From positions 248,001 through 312,000 of the forward strand of contig NZ_FTMA01000002.1 of assembly GCF_900155985.1 (NCBI RefSeq): a stretch of DNA of 64,000 bases. The letters run 5' to 3'. Within the stretch, counting starts at the first letter, position 1; every line of letters begins with the position of its first letter. The notes under the pieces are model-generated. The model was not told the origin of the DNA. It saw nothing but the letters and a program-made list of their open reading frames with translations, and did not search any database. Positions 36,688 through 45,389 of this stretch are shown here, piece by piece. The position numbers were made by a program, and so were the translations under genes. This stretch comes from Maribacter ulvicola (lineage in GTDB: Bacteria > Bacteroidota > Bacteroidia > Flavobacteriales > Flavobacteriaceae).

Positions 36688-36940
36688 AATAGTTATATTG
36701 TTTTATTGTAGCGTTACAAAATAAAGACCATGAGATAACAGGTGAATCACAAGAGAATAAACATATTGTGATAGGTTGTATATAATTTTGTTAGAAGTAT
36801 TAAGATTTTATTAAGATTTGGAGATGAGTACACCTTAATGTCAAGCGTGTTTTCAATAGTAACTGTTAGAGGAATTATATAATAGCCGGAAATCTATGGT
36901 TTATAAGTTTTGATCGGCAATTAAAAATTGTAGTAAAATA

Positions 36941-37167
36941 CCATTGCACACACATTACACTTCCCTCCTGCCATCGGGACAGTTAATAAGTGTGTATTCA
37001 TGGATGGTTTATTGTTTTTGAGGAAATTCATGAACCGCATACTACGGTTTCATTACCTTTTTAAAGAAAGTTTTTAAAAGATAAATTTAAAGAAGGTGTG
37101 TTGCCAATTAGGTTGCTTTACCCAGGTAAAGTTACATAACGCGAAATATTAGAGTATATTTTGTAGG
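36941..37167 (+). repeat. Dispersed intergenic repeat R1, copy 3
   Basis: CCATTGCACACACATTACAC, TTCCCTCC, TGAACCGCATACTACGGTTT, CATTACCTTTTTAAAG, AAGAAGGTGTGTTG and GTTACATAACGCGAAATATT, in the order of copies 1 and 2. Lies in an 850-base gap without genes (36688-37538). Confidence 0.85.
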
Positions 37168-37178
37168 GTTGGTGTAAC

Positions 37179-37230
37179 CAGTGGCGGAAGCAATAAGCAA
37201 GAAAGCTGGTGCGTTGGCGGAATGCCACTG
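37179..37230 (+). repeat. Palindrome following R1 copy 3
   Basis: Arms CAGTGGC (37179-37185) and GCCACTG (37224-37230), 52 bases overall, directly after the R1 tail. Downstream TTTAAAATAGCCGCTACCAAA (about 37256) repeats a word seen at 20153-20170. Confidence 0.7.
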
Positions 37231-37486
37231 AAGATTAATCTATAATTAGTCATTATTTAAAATAGCCGCTACCAAATACTAGATTGCTTTTTAAATTATA
37301 AAATGGACTTTTATGTGATGTATAATACCCAAACTTGATTTGTTCCGGTAACGTAAAAGTTCCGGTTCAATATATGGGGAGCAATCGCATAGTTGCACTC
37401 ACTGTGGGCGGCTGTTTACCCATTAGTTTTTTGTAAATCTAAAAAGCACTTAACTGCCAATAGAACAAATAGATAGCAATAACTAA

Positions 37487-37517
37487 AACGGCAAAAGACC
37501 ATAAGACTTTTGCCGTT
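37487..37517 (-). terminator. Terminator after the 123-residue secreted protein gene
   Basis: Arms AACGGCAAAAG and CTTTTGCCGTT around a 9-base loop; a T-rich stretch follows on the minus strand. Confidence 0.75.
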
Positions 37518-37538
37518 GGGTATTCTAGAAAATAAAAT

Positions 37539-37910
37539 TTAAACCACTTTCTTTAAATCAAGTGAAATTTTCTGCCCGTCAACTAATACATATCCTTTTA
37601 GTTGATTATTCTCCAATGTTAACACCACCTTTACTTCACTCTGGTAATCTACTTGTACGTAAAAACTAACGGTGTCCTTTGAAACAGATACATTGGTGCC
37701 TTTAAAACTACTATTGTTTACCGTTACTTCTACATCCAATGCCTCATCTTCCATATAAAACCGAAGGTTTCCTTTTTGGTATTCATAAGGCAGATCATAA
37801 CTATTATACGCCCAATCCCCTACAAAATCGTTGGCTTTTGTTGGTGCCACAAAAGCGAGATTAAGTCCAATAGTGCCCATTACTAAGGTCAATAAGATAA
37901 TTTTTTTCAT
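37539..37910 (-). CDS. Small secreted protein, 123 residues, unknown function
   Basis: Signal peptide MKKIILLTLVMGTIGLNLAF, cleavage probably near residue 26. The mature ~95 residues are beta-rich (GDWAYNSYDLPYEYQKGNLRF, then alternating strands up to ISLDLKK), like small lipocalin- or META-type barrels. Not recognised as a named family. Followed by its own terminator; lies 74 bases after the membrane LytTR gene. Confidence 0.75.
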   Translation of the reverse strand: MKKIILLTLVMGTIGLNLAFVAPTKANDFVGDWAYNSYDLPYEYQKGNLRFYMEDEALDVEVTVNNSSFKGTNVSVSKDTVSFYVQVDYQSEVKVVLTLENNQLKGYVLVDGQKISLDLKKVV

Positions 37911-37984
37911 ATTATTAAAGATTTATTTGAACCCAAATGTATACTTAGATTTTCGGTATATATGCGGTCTGGGACGAAATAGAC

Positions 37985-38824
37985 CTATTTGGGATAGATA
38001 GTTTTATGGGCTTTAAACTGCTTGGTAAGGTTAGCCTCGTAAGATTTGGAAACCGGTATGGAAACCGCTGCGCCATTTAAATATACTACGGTTTTTCTAC
38101 CTTGTTTTTTTATACAATTTACCGCTGGCAATCGTATTATAAAAGACCGATGGCATTGTACCATTTCCATATCCTGGAATTGCTCCGATATATTTTTTAA
38201 ACTAATGCGGATACTTTTACTTTCTACCCCAGACGCTCCTAGATAGTATAGCTGCACATAATTACTCTTAGCTTCTAAGTACAGAATGGTACTTTTTTTA
38301 AGTATAAGCCGTACTGCTCCATTTTCGTCTTTTACATGCTTCATGTTATGGATATGGCTTAAACCATCATGCGGTGGTTGTCCATACTTTTTAACATATA
38401 CCTGGGCACACAGTAATGCCAAGCCATAGGGTAAAAGAATGGCCTTTAAAAAATATTTAGCGGTTAACAACCATTCCGTCATATATGGATTGTTTGACGC
38501 TCCATAAAAATAAGTAAGCAACGAGATTATCACCAACCACTCCGTAATACTGGTTAGTAAAACATGGTATATAGTATACACCTTTAAGTTACATAGTTTA
38601 TACCATAACCACTGGTCAACCATGACTACAAAACAACTCATAAGTACTAAGGACAATAGGTGACCGCTATAAGAAGATCTGCTTCCTAGCAACCAAGACT
38701 CTATATTGAAAGGATTAAGGACCCATAGCAAAAAGATACCACTCAGCATTAAGGTGACCATAAATACCAAACGACCTTTTAAGGTATTAAAACCCGCATA
38801 CTTTATGTTAAAAATGTATTGCAT
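37985..38824 (-). CDS. Membrane LytTR-family transcription regulator
   Basis: 279 residues. Four hydrophobic segments within residues 15-145, no receiver domain, then a LytTR DNA-binding domain at about 165-270 (LILKKSTILYLEAKSNYVQLYY, CHRSFIIRLPAVNCI, IPVSKSYEANL). Such one-component membrane regulators bind DNA while anchored. Probably controls the next gene (37539) and itself; this is inference from adjacency. Confidence 0.88.
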   Translation of the reverse strand: MQYIFNIKYAGFNTLKGRLVFMVTLMLSGIFLLWVLNPFNIESWLLGSRSSYSGHLLSLVLMSCFVVMVDQWLWYKLCNLKVYTIYHVLLTSITEWLVIISLLTYFYGASNNPYMTEWLLTAKYFLKAILLPYGLALLCAQVYVKKYGQPPHDGLSHIHNMKHVKDENGAVRLILKKSTILYLEAKSNYVQLYYLGASGVESKSIRISLKNISEQFQDMEMVQCHRSFIIRLPAVNCIKKQGRKTVVYLNGAAVSIPVSKSYEANLTKQFKAHKTIYPK

Positions 38825-39030
38825 TCGTTGGTCATCTGTGGTTCCGTAATACCTAATACCCTATGTGAAAGGAGTGTAACAAAAATAGCATTTAACAGCG
38901 TTAGGTCATACCCCAATATTGTATAAAAAATAGATATAGATATACAAAAATTTAAAGTCTACGGTAGACTTAGCCATTGTATAAGCTTCACTGTACAAAA
39001 ACAATCGTTCTCAGTACCATTTCAAACAGC

Positions 39031-39170
39031 TTTTTAGAAATATAATTAAAGAAAGAGAAGTGTCAATTATACCAGCATGTGGACTGACGAAAAAAACAAA
39101 AGGTCTCCTGGACCTTTTGTTTTTGTGCAGTAACAAAGTAATGTGCCATAATGCTAAGCATTATAGTACA
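39031..39170 (+). repeat. Dispersed intergenic repeat R1, degenerate copy 4
   Basis: Only parts remain: CAGCTTTTTAGAAATATAAT, TAAAGAAAGAGAAGTGTCAA and, after an inserted terminator, GCATTATAGTACAAAT. Confidence 0.5.
39091..39126 (-). terminator. Terminator after the CDGSH gene
   Basis: Arms AAAACAAAAGGTC and GACCTTTTGTTTT (13 bp) around loop TCCTG, with T runs on both strands, so it can end transcription in either direction. It lies within the remains of an R1 repeat. Confidence 0.85.
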
Positions 39171-39227
39171 AATATGATTATGGCTTTTTTATGAGAGGAA
39201 TCCATAGAAAGCTATAATTCAGATGAT

Positions 39228-39455
39228 TTATTTCTTTTTCATTGGAGGTAAATCGAAAGCTGTTGCTTCGTGTTCAAAATGATTTCTGTGAGAACCATCG
39301 CAAAAAGGTTTGTTATTAGAACGTCCACAACGACATATACCTAACACTGTTCTACCTTGTAAGTTATACGAATTACCTTGGCTATCAACAATTTCAAAAT
39401 CTCCTTCTACTTTTACAGAACCATTGTTATTTATGGTTAGTTTCGTCTTGCTCAT
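39228..39455 (-). CDS. CDGSH iron-sulfur domain protein
   Basis: 75 residues. Ligands of the [2Fe-2S] cluster are visible: Cys41, Cys43, Cys52 and His56 in CRCGRSNNKPFCDGSH. No membrane segment, unlike mitoNEET. Probably electron or cluster transfer in the cytoplasm. Isolated gene with a terminator about 100 bases downstream. Confidence 0.95.
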   Translation of the reverse strand: MSKTKLTINNNGSVKVEGDFEIVDSQGNSYNLQGRTVLGICRCGRSNNKPFCDGSHRNHFEHEATAFDLPPMKKK

Positions 39456-39991
39456 ACTATTAAATTCCTTTATTTGATTTTGGTAAAAATAGGAATATAG
39501 ATTTAATTATTAGTGCGAATAATTAAGAGTTATTAATTTAAAAAAACATGTGAAAGCTCCTTATTTGTATACGCATCACTATCCAAAGTATATAGAAAAA
39601 ACACCGCTTATGAAATAGTGAATTTGCTTTTAACGGAAATATAAAACGTATAAAAAATAATGATATTACTATTTAAAAATGAATAGATACGTTTAAAAAC
39701 CGATTACTGATACCACACACATAATACGCTGTTTCATTACCTTTCTAGAAGATAGTATTTAGAAGGTAAAATTAAATTAGATGGTAACAATTTTGACTGC
39801 AAATCATCTGTTTAGAAAATAGAGATTTTCATCTCTATGCTTAGATTGTAACCAAAGCTTACTTTACATAACGTAAACTCGTTTTTTTCATATCATTTAT
39901 TTCTTCTTCGTTGATGTACTTGGTATTAATGAAGGCTTATTGCTTGGCGTATTTTTGTTTTATTTATAAAGTGGCTAATTCACGGCTAAAC
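39456..39991. other. Non-coding gap with a degenerate R1 copy
   Basis: No gene seen. Contains the degenerate R1 copy at 39711-39880. The CDGSH promoter must lie near 39460-39540. Confidence 0.6.
39711..39880 (+). repeat. Dispersed intergenic repeat R1, degenerate copy 5
   Basis: TACCACACACATAATACGCT, GTTTCATTACCTTTCTAGAA, GTATTTAGAAGGTAAAATT, GTAACAATTTTGACT, TAACCAAAGCTT and TTTACATAACG keep the R1 order, with an unrelated insertion around 39810-39845. Confidence 0.6.
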
Positions 39992-40591
39992 TTAATAATA
40001 CAATCTAAAATCAAGCAACTTACACACATTGTAATGTCTTTGGTGCAGCTCTTCAACCACCTCAAACATATCATCATCTTCTTTAAATAAGTTGAAGAAG
40101 GCTTTGTCTAAATTTGCACTGCTGACCCCGTTAAACGCATTTCCATAGCCAGAAACTGCTTTGGCATTGGTAATATCTAAAAAGTATTGCGCTTCCTCTT
40201 CGTCCAGGTCAAGAATTTTGGCGTTTGAAAAGTGCAGGATTTTCCCTCGTAACCGACCCTCAAAAATTTCGGCAATCTCCTGTAGCGTATAATAATAGTC
40301 GTTTAGGCAGATACTATTTGCTTCGCCATGCATGACTAAATAAATGATTTCATAATCTTTAAAATTATGGTCATCTAGCACCAGTGCATTTAGGCTATCT
40401 TCTAGACCTTCAATAGTATCGCATGTTTTGTAAATACTTGCTATGCCATATTTCATGGCTAGTTGCTCTAGACTTTGTTGCGCTTCGGTAAGGGCTTCGT
40501 TTTCTATATCATCGACACCTTCTAAACAGTAAATGAAATGGTCTTCATCTGTTAATTGGGTTTGGGGTAATTGTCGTCTTTTCTCTAACAA
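39992..40591 (-). CDS. DUF6642-like protein (caspase-like fold, Cys missing)
   Basis: 199 residues, soluble and acidic. YEIIYLVMHGEANSICLND (His88-Gly89) and the later GKILHFSNAKILDLD followed by KAVSGYG resemble the His and Cys strands of DUF6642/CHAT-like proteins, where the second strand usually ends HFGSC. Here that position is HFSNA (120-124), so the expected catalytic Cys is absent. It may be an inactive relative with a binding role. Assignment is by remembered motif only. Confidence 0.55.
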   Translation of the reverse strand: MLEKRRQLPQTQLTDEDHFIYCLEGVDDIENEALTEAQQSLEQLAMKYGIASIYKTCDTIEGLEDSLNALVLDDHNFKDYEIIYLVMHGEANSICLNDYYYTLQEIAEIFEGRLRGKILHFSNAKILDLDEEEAQYFLDITNAKAVSGYGNAFNGVSSANLDKAFFNLFKEDDDMFEVVEELHQRHYNVCKLLDFRLYY

Positions 40592-40721
40592 GATTTTGTA
40601 TTATTTGGGGTATATGGAATACAAAATTACTGTAACTGTTCTATTCTTAATAACGTTTTTGGGGTAAATATGAGTTGTAATAGGTAATGTTATCCTCCTA
40701 TAGCTAATTGCTGGGGTTGTG

Positions 40722-41297
40722 CTATTGCTGCAAATTTTTGCCTCTAGGTTTCAACCTACGAACCCCAAGTCCAATCAAAACGACTATTAAGGCCATAAAA
40801 TACATACTGGTAGTACTACTTTTAATAACCGAAAATATACTGGTGATAGTTACCGTAGTTTCTGTAAGAGTTGGGTAGGTATTCAGCATAGAAATAATAC
40901 CCATGTTTTCCAAATAATCTGCTAGACCTGCAATTACGGGCAATAGACACAGGTATAGGTATTTCGGGTTTAGTTTAGGTAGTTTTAAAAGGAAATACGC
41001 CAGTACTGCTGCATAGGAAATACCAAAGAGTAATGGATAGATCATATCTACAGGAATTTGTTTGGTGAGATACATTTGGCGACCGGTATCCCCTAGCGTT
41101 TGAAAAAGGGTATTTACATACGCTAAATCATATCCTGCGGGCATCATATCTAATAATTGCAATCCGTTCGAAAATTCCATCGTAGCCGGAATGGTAACTA
41201 ACAGCATATACGCATATACGATGTTGGTGAGTAAGAAAAGCACTAGAACCTTCTTACCGGAATGTTGTTTATTTACCTGTTTTATGAATCTTTCCAT
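40722..41297 (-). CDS. Hypothetical membrane protein, 191 residues
   Basis: Five hydrophobic segments: about 18-36, 84-104, 111-128, 145-160 and 164-180, ending with a basic tail (RRLKPRGKNLQQ). No family recognised. ATG at 41297 lies 20 bases after the stop of the SDR paralogue, so the two are probably co-transcribed, with the serine hydrolase upstream of them. Confidence 0.7.
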   Translation of the reverse strand: MERFIKQVNKQHSGKKVLVLFLLTNIVYAYMLLVTIPATMEFSNGLQLLDMMPAGYDLAYVNTLFQTLGDTGRQMYLTKQIPVDMIYPLLFGISYAAVLAYFLLKLPKLNPKYLYLCLLPVIAGLADYLENMGIISMLNTYPTLTETTVTITSIFSVIKSSTTSMYFMALIVVLIGLGVRRLKPRGKNLQQ

Positions 41298-41317
41298 TTT
41301 TCTACTGAGCTATTTAA

Positions 41318-42049
41318 TTAATTTTCTTGCGATGAACTATAGATAACCGGCATCTGCCCTTTCCAGGTACTCCATAAGTTTTTGTCATTGATAAGGCTGG
41401 CCATAAAATGAGCAACATTGATACGACTTACCTTACCGGCATTGAATATGGCGCTACGTGTGGGCGAAGGGAAAATCTCGTATGCACTTACTTGGTCTTC
41501 GTTAATTAATCCGTCTGGTCTTACGGTAACCCATTCTACGGCCCTGTTGTTCTGTCCAATTTGGGTACGCAAGTAATCCGCAGCTTTTCCATTATCAACA
41601 TGAGGAGGCAATAGCAACCTCAAAAGAACAATGACACATTTTTGTGCAAGTGAAATGGGTTCATGAATATCACGGTTACTATTACCGGTTGTATTCATTA
41701 AAACAAACTTGGTAGGTTTTTGCAGTCGGCTTGCTTTAATGGCATTGCATAGACGTTTGGTGGCATCTGTAACCAGTTTTCTAGGTTGTCCGTACATTCC
41801 TTTAAAAGTTAGGTTGTGACCAAGACAGGAAGCCACGGCATGGCAATTGCTTACCAAATTTTGCAGTTCAGAATCGGTCAGGTCCAAAATACTTGCGGTA
41901 ATAATATGAAGGTTGTCCTTGTTTTTCCAAGATTCAGGGAGCTTATGGGGAGAACGTACCACTACTTTAACGGAATGTTGTTGCAAAAGAAGTTGTGCTA
42001 CCAATTGCCTACCTGTAGCGCCACTTGCGCCTACTACTAAAACTGTCAT
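41318..42049 (-). CDS. NAD(P)-binding SDR-like protein, copy 2
   Basis: 243 residues from ATG 42049. The frame opens 186 bases earlier at 42235, but that would overlap the serine hydrolase gene, and the homologue at 21590-22315 starts at the equivalent MTVLVVGASGATG. Nucleotide-binding VGASGATGRQLV at the N-terminus, then the same VMNTTGN and VRPDGLI motifs. The bases before both starts share TTGATTGATTGATG. Duplicate genes 19 kb apart suggest a segmental duplication or capture. Confidence 0.88.
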   Translation of the reverse strand: MTVLVVGASGATGRQLVAQLLLQQHSVKVVVRSPHKLPESWKNKDNLHIITASILDLTDSELQNLVSNCHAVASCLGHNLTFKGMYGQPRKLVTDATKRLCNAIKASRLQKPTKFVLMNTTGNSNRDIHEPISLAQKCVIVLLRLLLPPHVDNGKAADYLRTQIGQNNRAVEWVTVRPDGLINEDQVSAYEIFPSPTRSAIFNAGKVSRINVAHFMASLINDKNLWSTWKGQMPVIYSSSQEN

Positions 42050-42161
42050 ACTGATTTGATTTGATTGATTGATGATTTGAATGTAAGACGATGAAAACCT
42101 AAAATTGTTACATATTAAAGAGTGTAAGTATTTAATTTTAAGTATGTTATGAGGTTGTTGG

Positions 42162-43211
42162 CTATTCTGATTTACGTAGTATTTTAACCACTCTGCTATG
42201 GGTAATCTGTAGTAAATTCCATTGATAGCCTTCAAAATCTGTCGTGTTCATAAACTGCACCACTACGGCGTCTATATCTTTATGGTATTCTGCCAAACAT
42301 TGATAGCCGGCAGCCAACCCACCATGATTAAAATCATAAAGGGAGGTGTAGATTTCCATTTCTTCTTCGCTAAGTAAAGAACCGTCGTTTAATGCCCTTA
42401 CGAATTTGCCAACATCTTCAGCAGTAGCTAGCATCATGCCGTTATTCTCATTTTTAAAATCTTTATCGATTCCTACATAATAACCACTCATAACATCGTC
42501 TAAGTTTACATCATCAATTGAGCCATACGTATTGTTAAGTCCGAGCGGAATTAAAATTTCTTTTTTGAAGTAGTCATATCGACTACCGCCAGTTACTTGC
42601 TCTATAATTCTGGAAAGCAGTAAATAATTGGTGTTAGAATAGCCATAATCTTCATCTGGTTTAAAATGGGCTGGCAAATCGGTTGCATAGGTTAATACAT
42701 CTATACCGGTATTTGGTTGGTTTTTCCAATAATCGGGATTATCGGTGAAATTGGGAATGCCACTTCTGTGCTTTACCATCATTTTTAATGTAATCTTATC
42801 TGCATGTTCAATGCTACCTAAAAGTTCTGGAAAATAATCGGTAAGCGGTTCATCTAGGTTGATACGATTTTCATTGGCTAATCTTGTAATGGCAACCGCC
42901 ACATATAGCTTGCTTATACTGGCAATTTTGAACAAAGCATTTGGCTTAACGGGTATTTTCTTTTCCGTGTTATGATATCCGGCACCATATAATGCCGATG
43001 GTTTACCGGCTTGGTCTACGTAAACAATGACTCCATCAAATCCGTAACCTGCCGTTTGGTCTACTTGCTCTTGTACCGTATTCGGTAAAGGTAGTATCCA
43101 TGCTTTTACAAGGATCCACGGTACAAACCATAAGGAAATGAATGTACTTGTAAATAATATGATTCTAAAAATCTGTTTTTTCTTATTGACTTTTGGTTGA
43201 GCATGTTCCAT
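42162..43211 (-). CDS. Class C beta-lactamase-like serine hydrolase
   Basis: 349 residues from ATG 43211 (the frame opens at TTG 43244). One N-terminal membrane segment near residues 15-40 anchors it with the domain outside. Motifs: SISK at 98-101 (SxxK), YSN in YGYSNTNYLLL (YxN) and HGG near the C-terminus in place of KTG. Such proteins are D-aminopeptidases, esterases or carboxypeptidases. Substrate unknown. Confidence 0.88.
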   Translation of the reverse strand: MEHAQPKVNKKKQIFRIILFTSTFISLWFVPWILVKAWILPLPNTVQEQVDQTAGYGFDGVIVYVDQAGKPSALYGAGYHNTEKKIPVKPNALFKIASISKLYVAVAITRLANENRINLDEPLTDYFPELLGSIEHADKITLKMMVKHRSGIPNFTDNPDYWKNQPNTGIDVLTYATDLPAHFKPDEDYGYSNTNYLLLSRIIEQVTGGSRYDYFKKEILIPLGLNNTYGSIDDVNLDDVMSGYYVGIDKDFKNENNGMMLATAEDVGKFVRALNDGSLLSEEEMEIYTSLYDFNHGGLAAGYQCLAEYHKDIDAVVVQFMNTTDFEGYQWNLLQITHSRVVKILRKSE

Positions 43212-43717
43212 TTTTCTGTCCCGTTGGTGTGATTGATATGACAAACATATATGGAATCAAGATAACATTAAATTGAGAATTACTGAATTGTAATATTTTG
43301 GGGATGAGTTGGTTGTTTGATTGTATTTTTTGAATAACCGGGGTGGTTCTGCTATTTGAAAACTATCTTGAGCTAATACGTGTAAAATATGATTTTCTTG
43401 TTTTTAATCAGCAAATTCTTTTTTTCTTTATATCATAGTGTATAAAGACCTTGTCATCCTATAAGGAATCGTGATGTAGTAAGTTACGATCCACTAGCGT
43501 TAAACAGCCCAACAAAATCACCATCAATTTCTTTACAGTTATCAAAAAATGTATTAAGAGTAACCATACTTAGGTCCATTCTATATTTTTAAAAAATTGT
43601 CAAGCGTAAATTTTAACTAGCATCATCCGTTTAGTTGATTACTATAGTTAGCTGTTTGTTAATAGTTTAAAGTGGTATTAGTTACCGCTACCCCTTTATA
43701 CAACTAACCATTATGTT
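43212..43717. other. Non-coding gap before the FNT channel gene
   Basis: Divergent promoter region of the serine hydrolase and the FNT channel. One 31-codon frame (43484-43579, minus strand) with a plausible ATG is the only open frame noticed; it is too short to call. No structured RNA recognised. Confidence 0.5.
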
Positions 43718-44569
43718 ATGGAGAATAAAGAAATAGAACAGAAAGATCATCAGAAAGAACTGGAAAAGAAATCTTCAGATATTAAAGATGACAATGAATA
43801 CAGTGTAATTCTTAGTAGGGTTATTCATGAAGGAGAAGAAATTTTCAAGATAAAGAATAAAGCCATGTTTTTAAGTGCGGTAATTGCCGGTTTAGAAATT
43901 GGGTTTAGCTATTTTCTTATTTGTACGCTGTATTATTTAATGAACGGTATTATAGATACCACTATTATATTCAAACTATTTGCAGTGGTTTACCCTGTTG
44001 GGTTTATACTTGTTATCCTTGGTAAATCTGCTCTGTTTACTGAGCAAACCTCGGTATTGGCTTTGCCCATGTTGAATGGGCAGCGTAGCATTTGGGAGTT
44101 ATTTCGGGTATGGGGCGTAGTTATTTTAGGCAATATTATAGGCGGCAATATTTTTGCTGGTTTTATAGGGGTACTTGCGCCGCATCTAAACCTTTTTACG
44201 GAAGAGACCATGATAGAAATTGGAGCTCATGTTTTAAAGGAGACCTCTTGGGTATTATTAGCGAGTGCCATTGTTGCCGGATGGTTAATGGGGCTACTTA
44301 CTTGGTTACTGAACAGTACCATGAATTCTCTTACCCATGTTGTTCTTATAATCATGATAACCGGTGTTATTGGCTTTGGAGGGTTTCACCATAGTATTGT
44401 GGGCAATATAGAGGTGTTCGGCGCCTTTTTACATACTAGTGAAATTAGCGCTCTAGATTACCTATGGTTTCTGTTTTTGGCTTTATTAGGAAATAGTATT
44501 GGAGGCGCAGTAGTTGTGGGTCTTTTTAAATACCGAATTTTTGAATCGAACTTTAAAGAGGAGCTTTAA
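43718..44569 (+). CDS. Formate/nitrite transporter family channel
   Basis: 283 residues with a charged cytoplasmic N-terminus of about 45 residues and six membrane segments. FNT features: VILGKSALFTEQTSVLALP near residue 100, GNIIGGNIFAG near 145, and GVIGFGGFHHSIVGN with conserved His near 228. Carries formate, nitrite or similar monovalent acids. With PoxB-like and flavodoxin genes nearby it may belong to an acid or redox response. Confidence 0.9.
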   Translation: MENKEIEQKDHQKELEKKSSDIKDDNEYSVILSRVIHEGEEIFKIKNKAMFLSAVIAGLEIGFSYFLICTLYYLMNGIIDTTIIFKLFAVVYPVGFILVILGKSALFTEQTSVLALPMLNGQRSIWELFRVWGVVILGNIIGGNIFAGFIGVLAPHLNLFTEETMIEIGAHVLKETSWVLLASAIVAGWLMGLLTWLLNSTMNSLTHVVLIIMITGVIGFGGFHHSIVGNIEVFGAFLHTSEISALDYLWFLFLALLGNSIGGAVVVGLFKYRIFESNFKEEL

Positions 44570-44580
44570 CTATTTTAGAT

Positions 44581-44709
44581 ATACCACCGAGTATTAAGGG
44601 TTTTTCAGGGTTGGTTGATGTAAATACCAATAGCAATACATTCCTGTTTTATGGTACGACCAATAAAGCAATGTCGTTACAAATTAGCAACGCTATAGAA
44701 GGTAAATAA
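44581..44709 (+). pseudogene. Possible 3' fragment of a lost gene
   Basis: An open frame of 42 codons ending in TAA at 44707, beginning within IPPSIKGFSGLVDVNTN and containing FLFYGTTNKAMSLQISN, has protein-like composition but no start codon. It runs directly on from the stop of the FNT gene. Could be the tail of a deleted gene; family not recognised, and chance cannot be excluded. The rest of 44570-44965 holds nothing recognisable. Confidence 0.25.
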
Positions 44710-44965
44710 GCATTCCCATGAGTATTGTAAAAGGAAATTGAGTTTATAGGACATAAAAAGAAACCTCGTCAACAAATTTTATACTACAGTAACAAAGATG
44801 TATTCTTCGTCTTCACGTCAATAAAATAATGGTATGCACTAAAGATTTTATAGTACTTAAAATAGCTTGCAAACTGATAATCAGTATTTTATTGGAAAAA
44901 AGAATAATGTATATGATATTACATTGATATTCCTCAAATATTTTTAACGCAAAAAGGATTAATAA

Positions 44966-45382
44966 ATGAAAAGTGAATTGACCCAATTTATATTGGCAGG
45001 TATTTTAGGAACGGTGGTAATGACCATAATAATGTTGGTAGCACCGCACATGGGTATGCCCGAAATGGCACCCTGGAAATTATTAGCAGGTACCCTAAAT
45101 GTACCCATAGCAGTAGGATGGATTTTGCATTTTATTATGGGTATCCTATTTGCTTTGTTTTACGAATATGTATTTGCTCCAAAAGTCAACATTTCTAATC
45201 TTTTCTTGAAAGGAATTGCTTTTGGTATCGTAGCACTCATACTAGCACAAATTGGTATGGAGGTATTAGGAATGTTATTTGAAATGCCACCTATGGATGG
45301 GTCTATGCCAATGCGCTTACTAGCGATGCTCATAGGTCATGTAGTATTTGGTGTGGTCACCGTAAAAGTAATTGGTAAATAA
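44966..45382 (+). CDS. Small membrane protein, four helices (DUF6789-like)
   Basis: 138 residues, four membrane segments near 7-27, 47-70, 80-102 and 112-135. Methionine-rich loops (GMPEMAPW, MPPMDGSMPMR) could bind a soft metal. Resembles small YagU/DUF6789-like inner-membrane proteins; function unknown. Precedes the flavodoxin-fold gene by 7 bases, so they form one unit. Confidence 0.65.
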   Translation: MKSELTQFILAGILGTVVMTIIMLVAPHMGMPEMAPWKLLAGTLNVPIAVGWILHFIMGILFALFYEYVFAPKVNISNLFLKGIAFGIVALILAQIGMEVLGMLFEMPPMDGSMPMRLLAMLIGHVVFGVVTVKVIGK

Positions 45383-45389
45383 GAAAACT

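Noticed and set aside
29535-39880. R1 repeats as a CRISPR array or insertion sequence
   Set aside because: Copies are kilobases apart, contain no spacer pattern and no transposase gene.
42050-42235. Extended N-terminus of the second SDR paralogue
   Set aside because: It overlaps the serine hydrolase gene and is absent in the paralogue; ATG 42049 is preferred.
43484-43579. 31-codon frame before the FNT gene (minus strand)
   Set aside because: Could be the tip of a lost gene, but too short to distinguish from chance.
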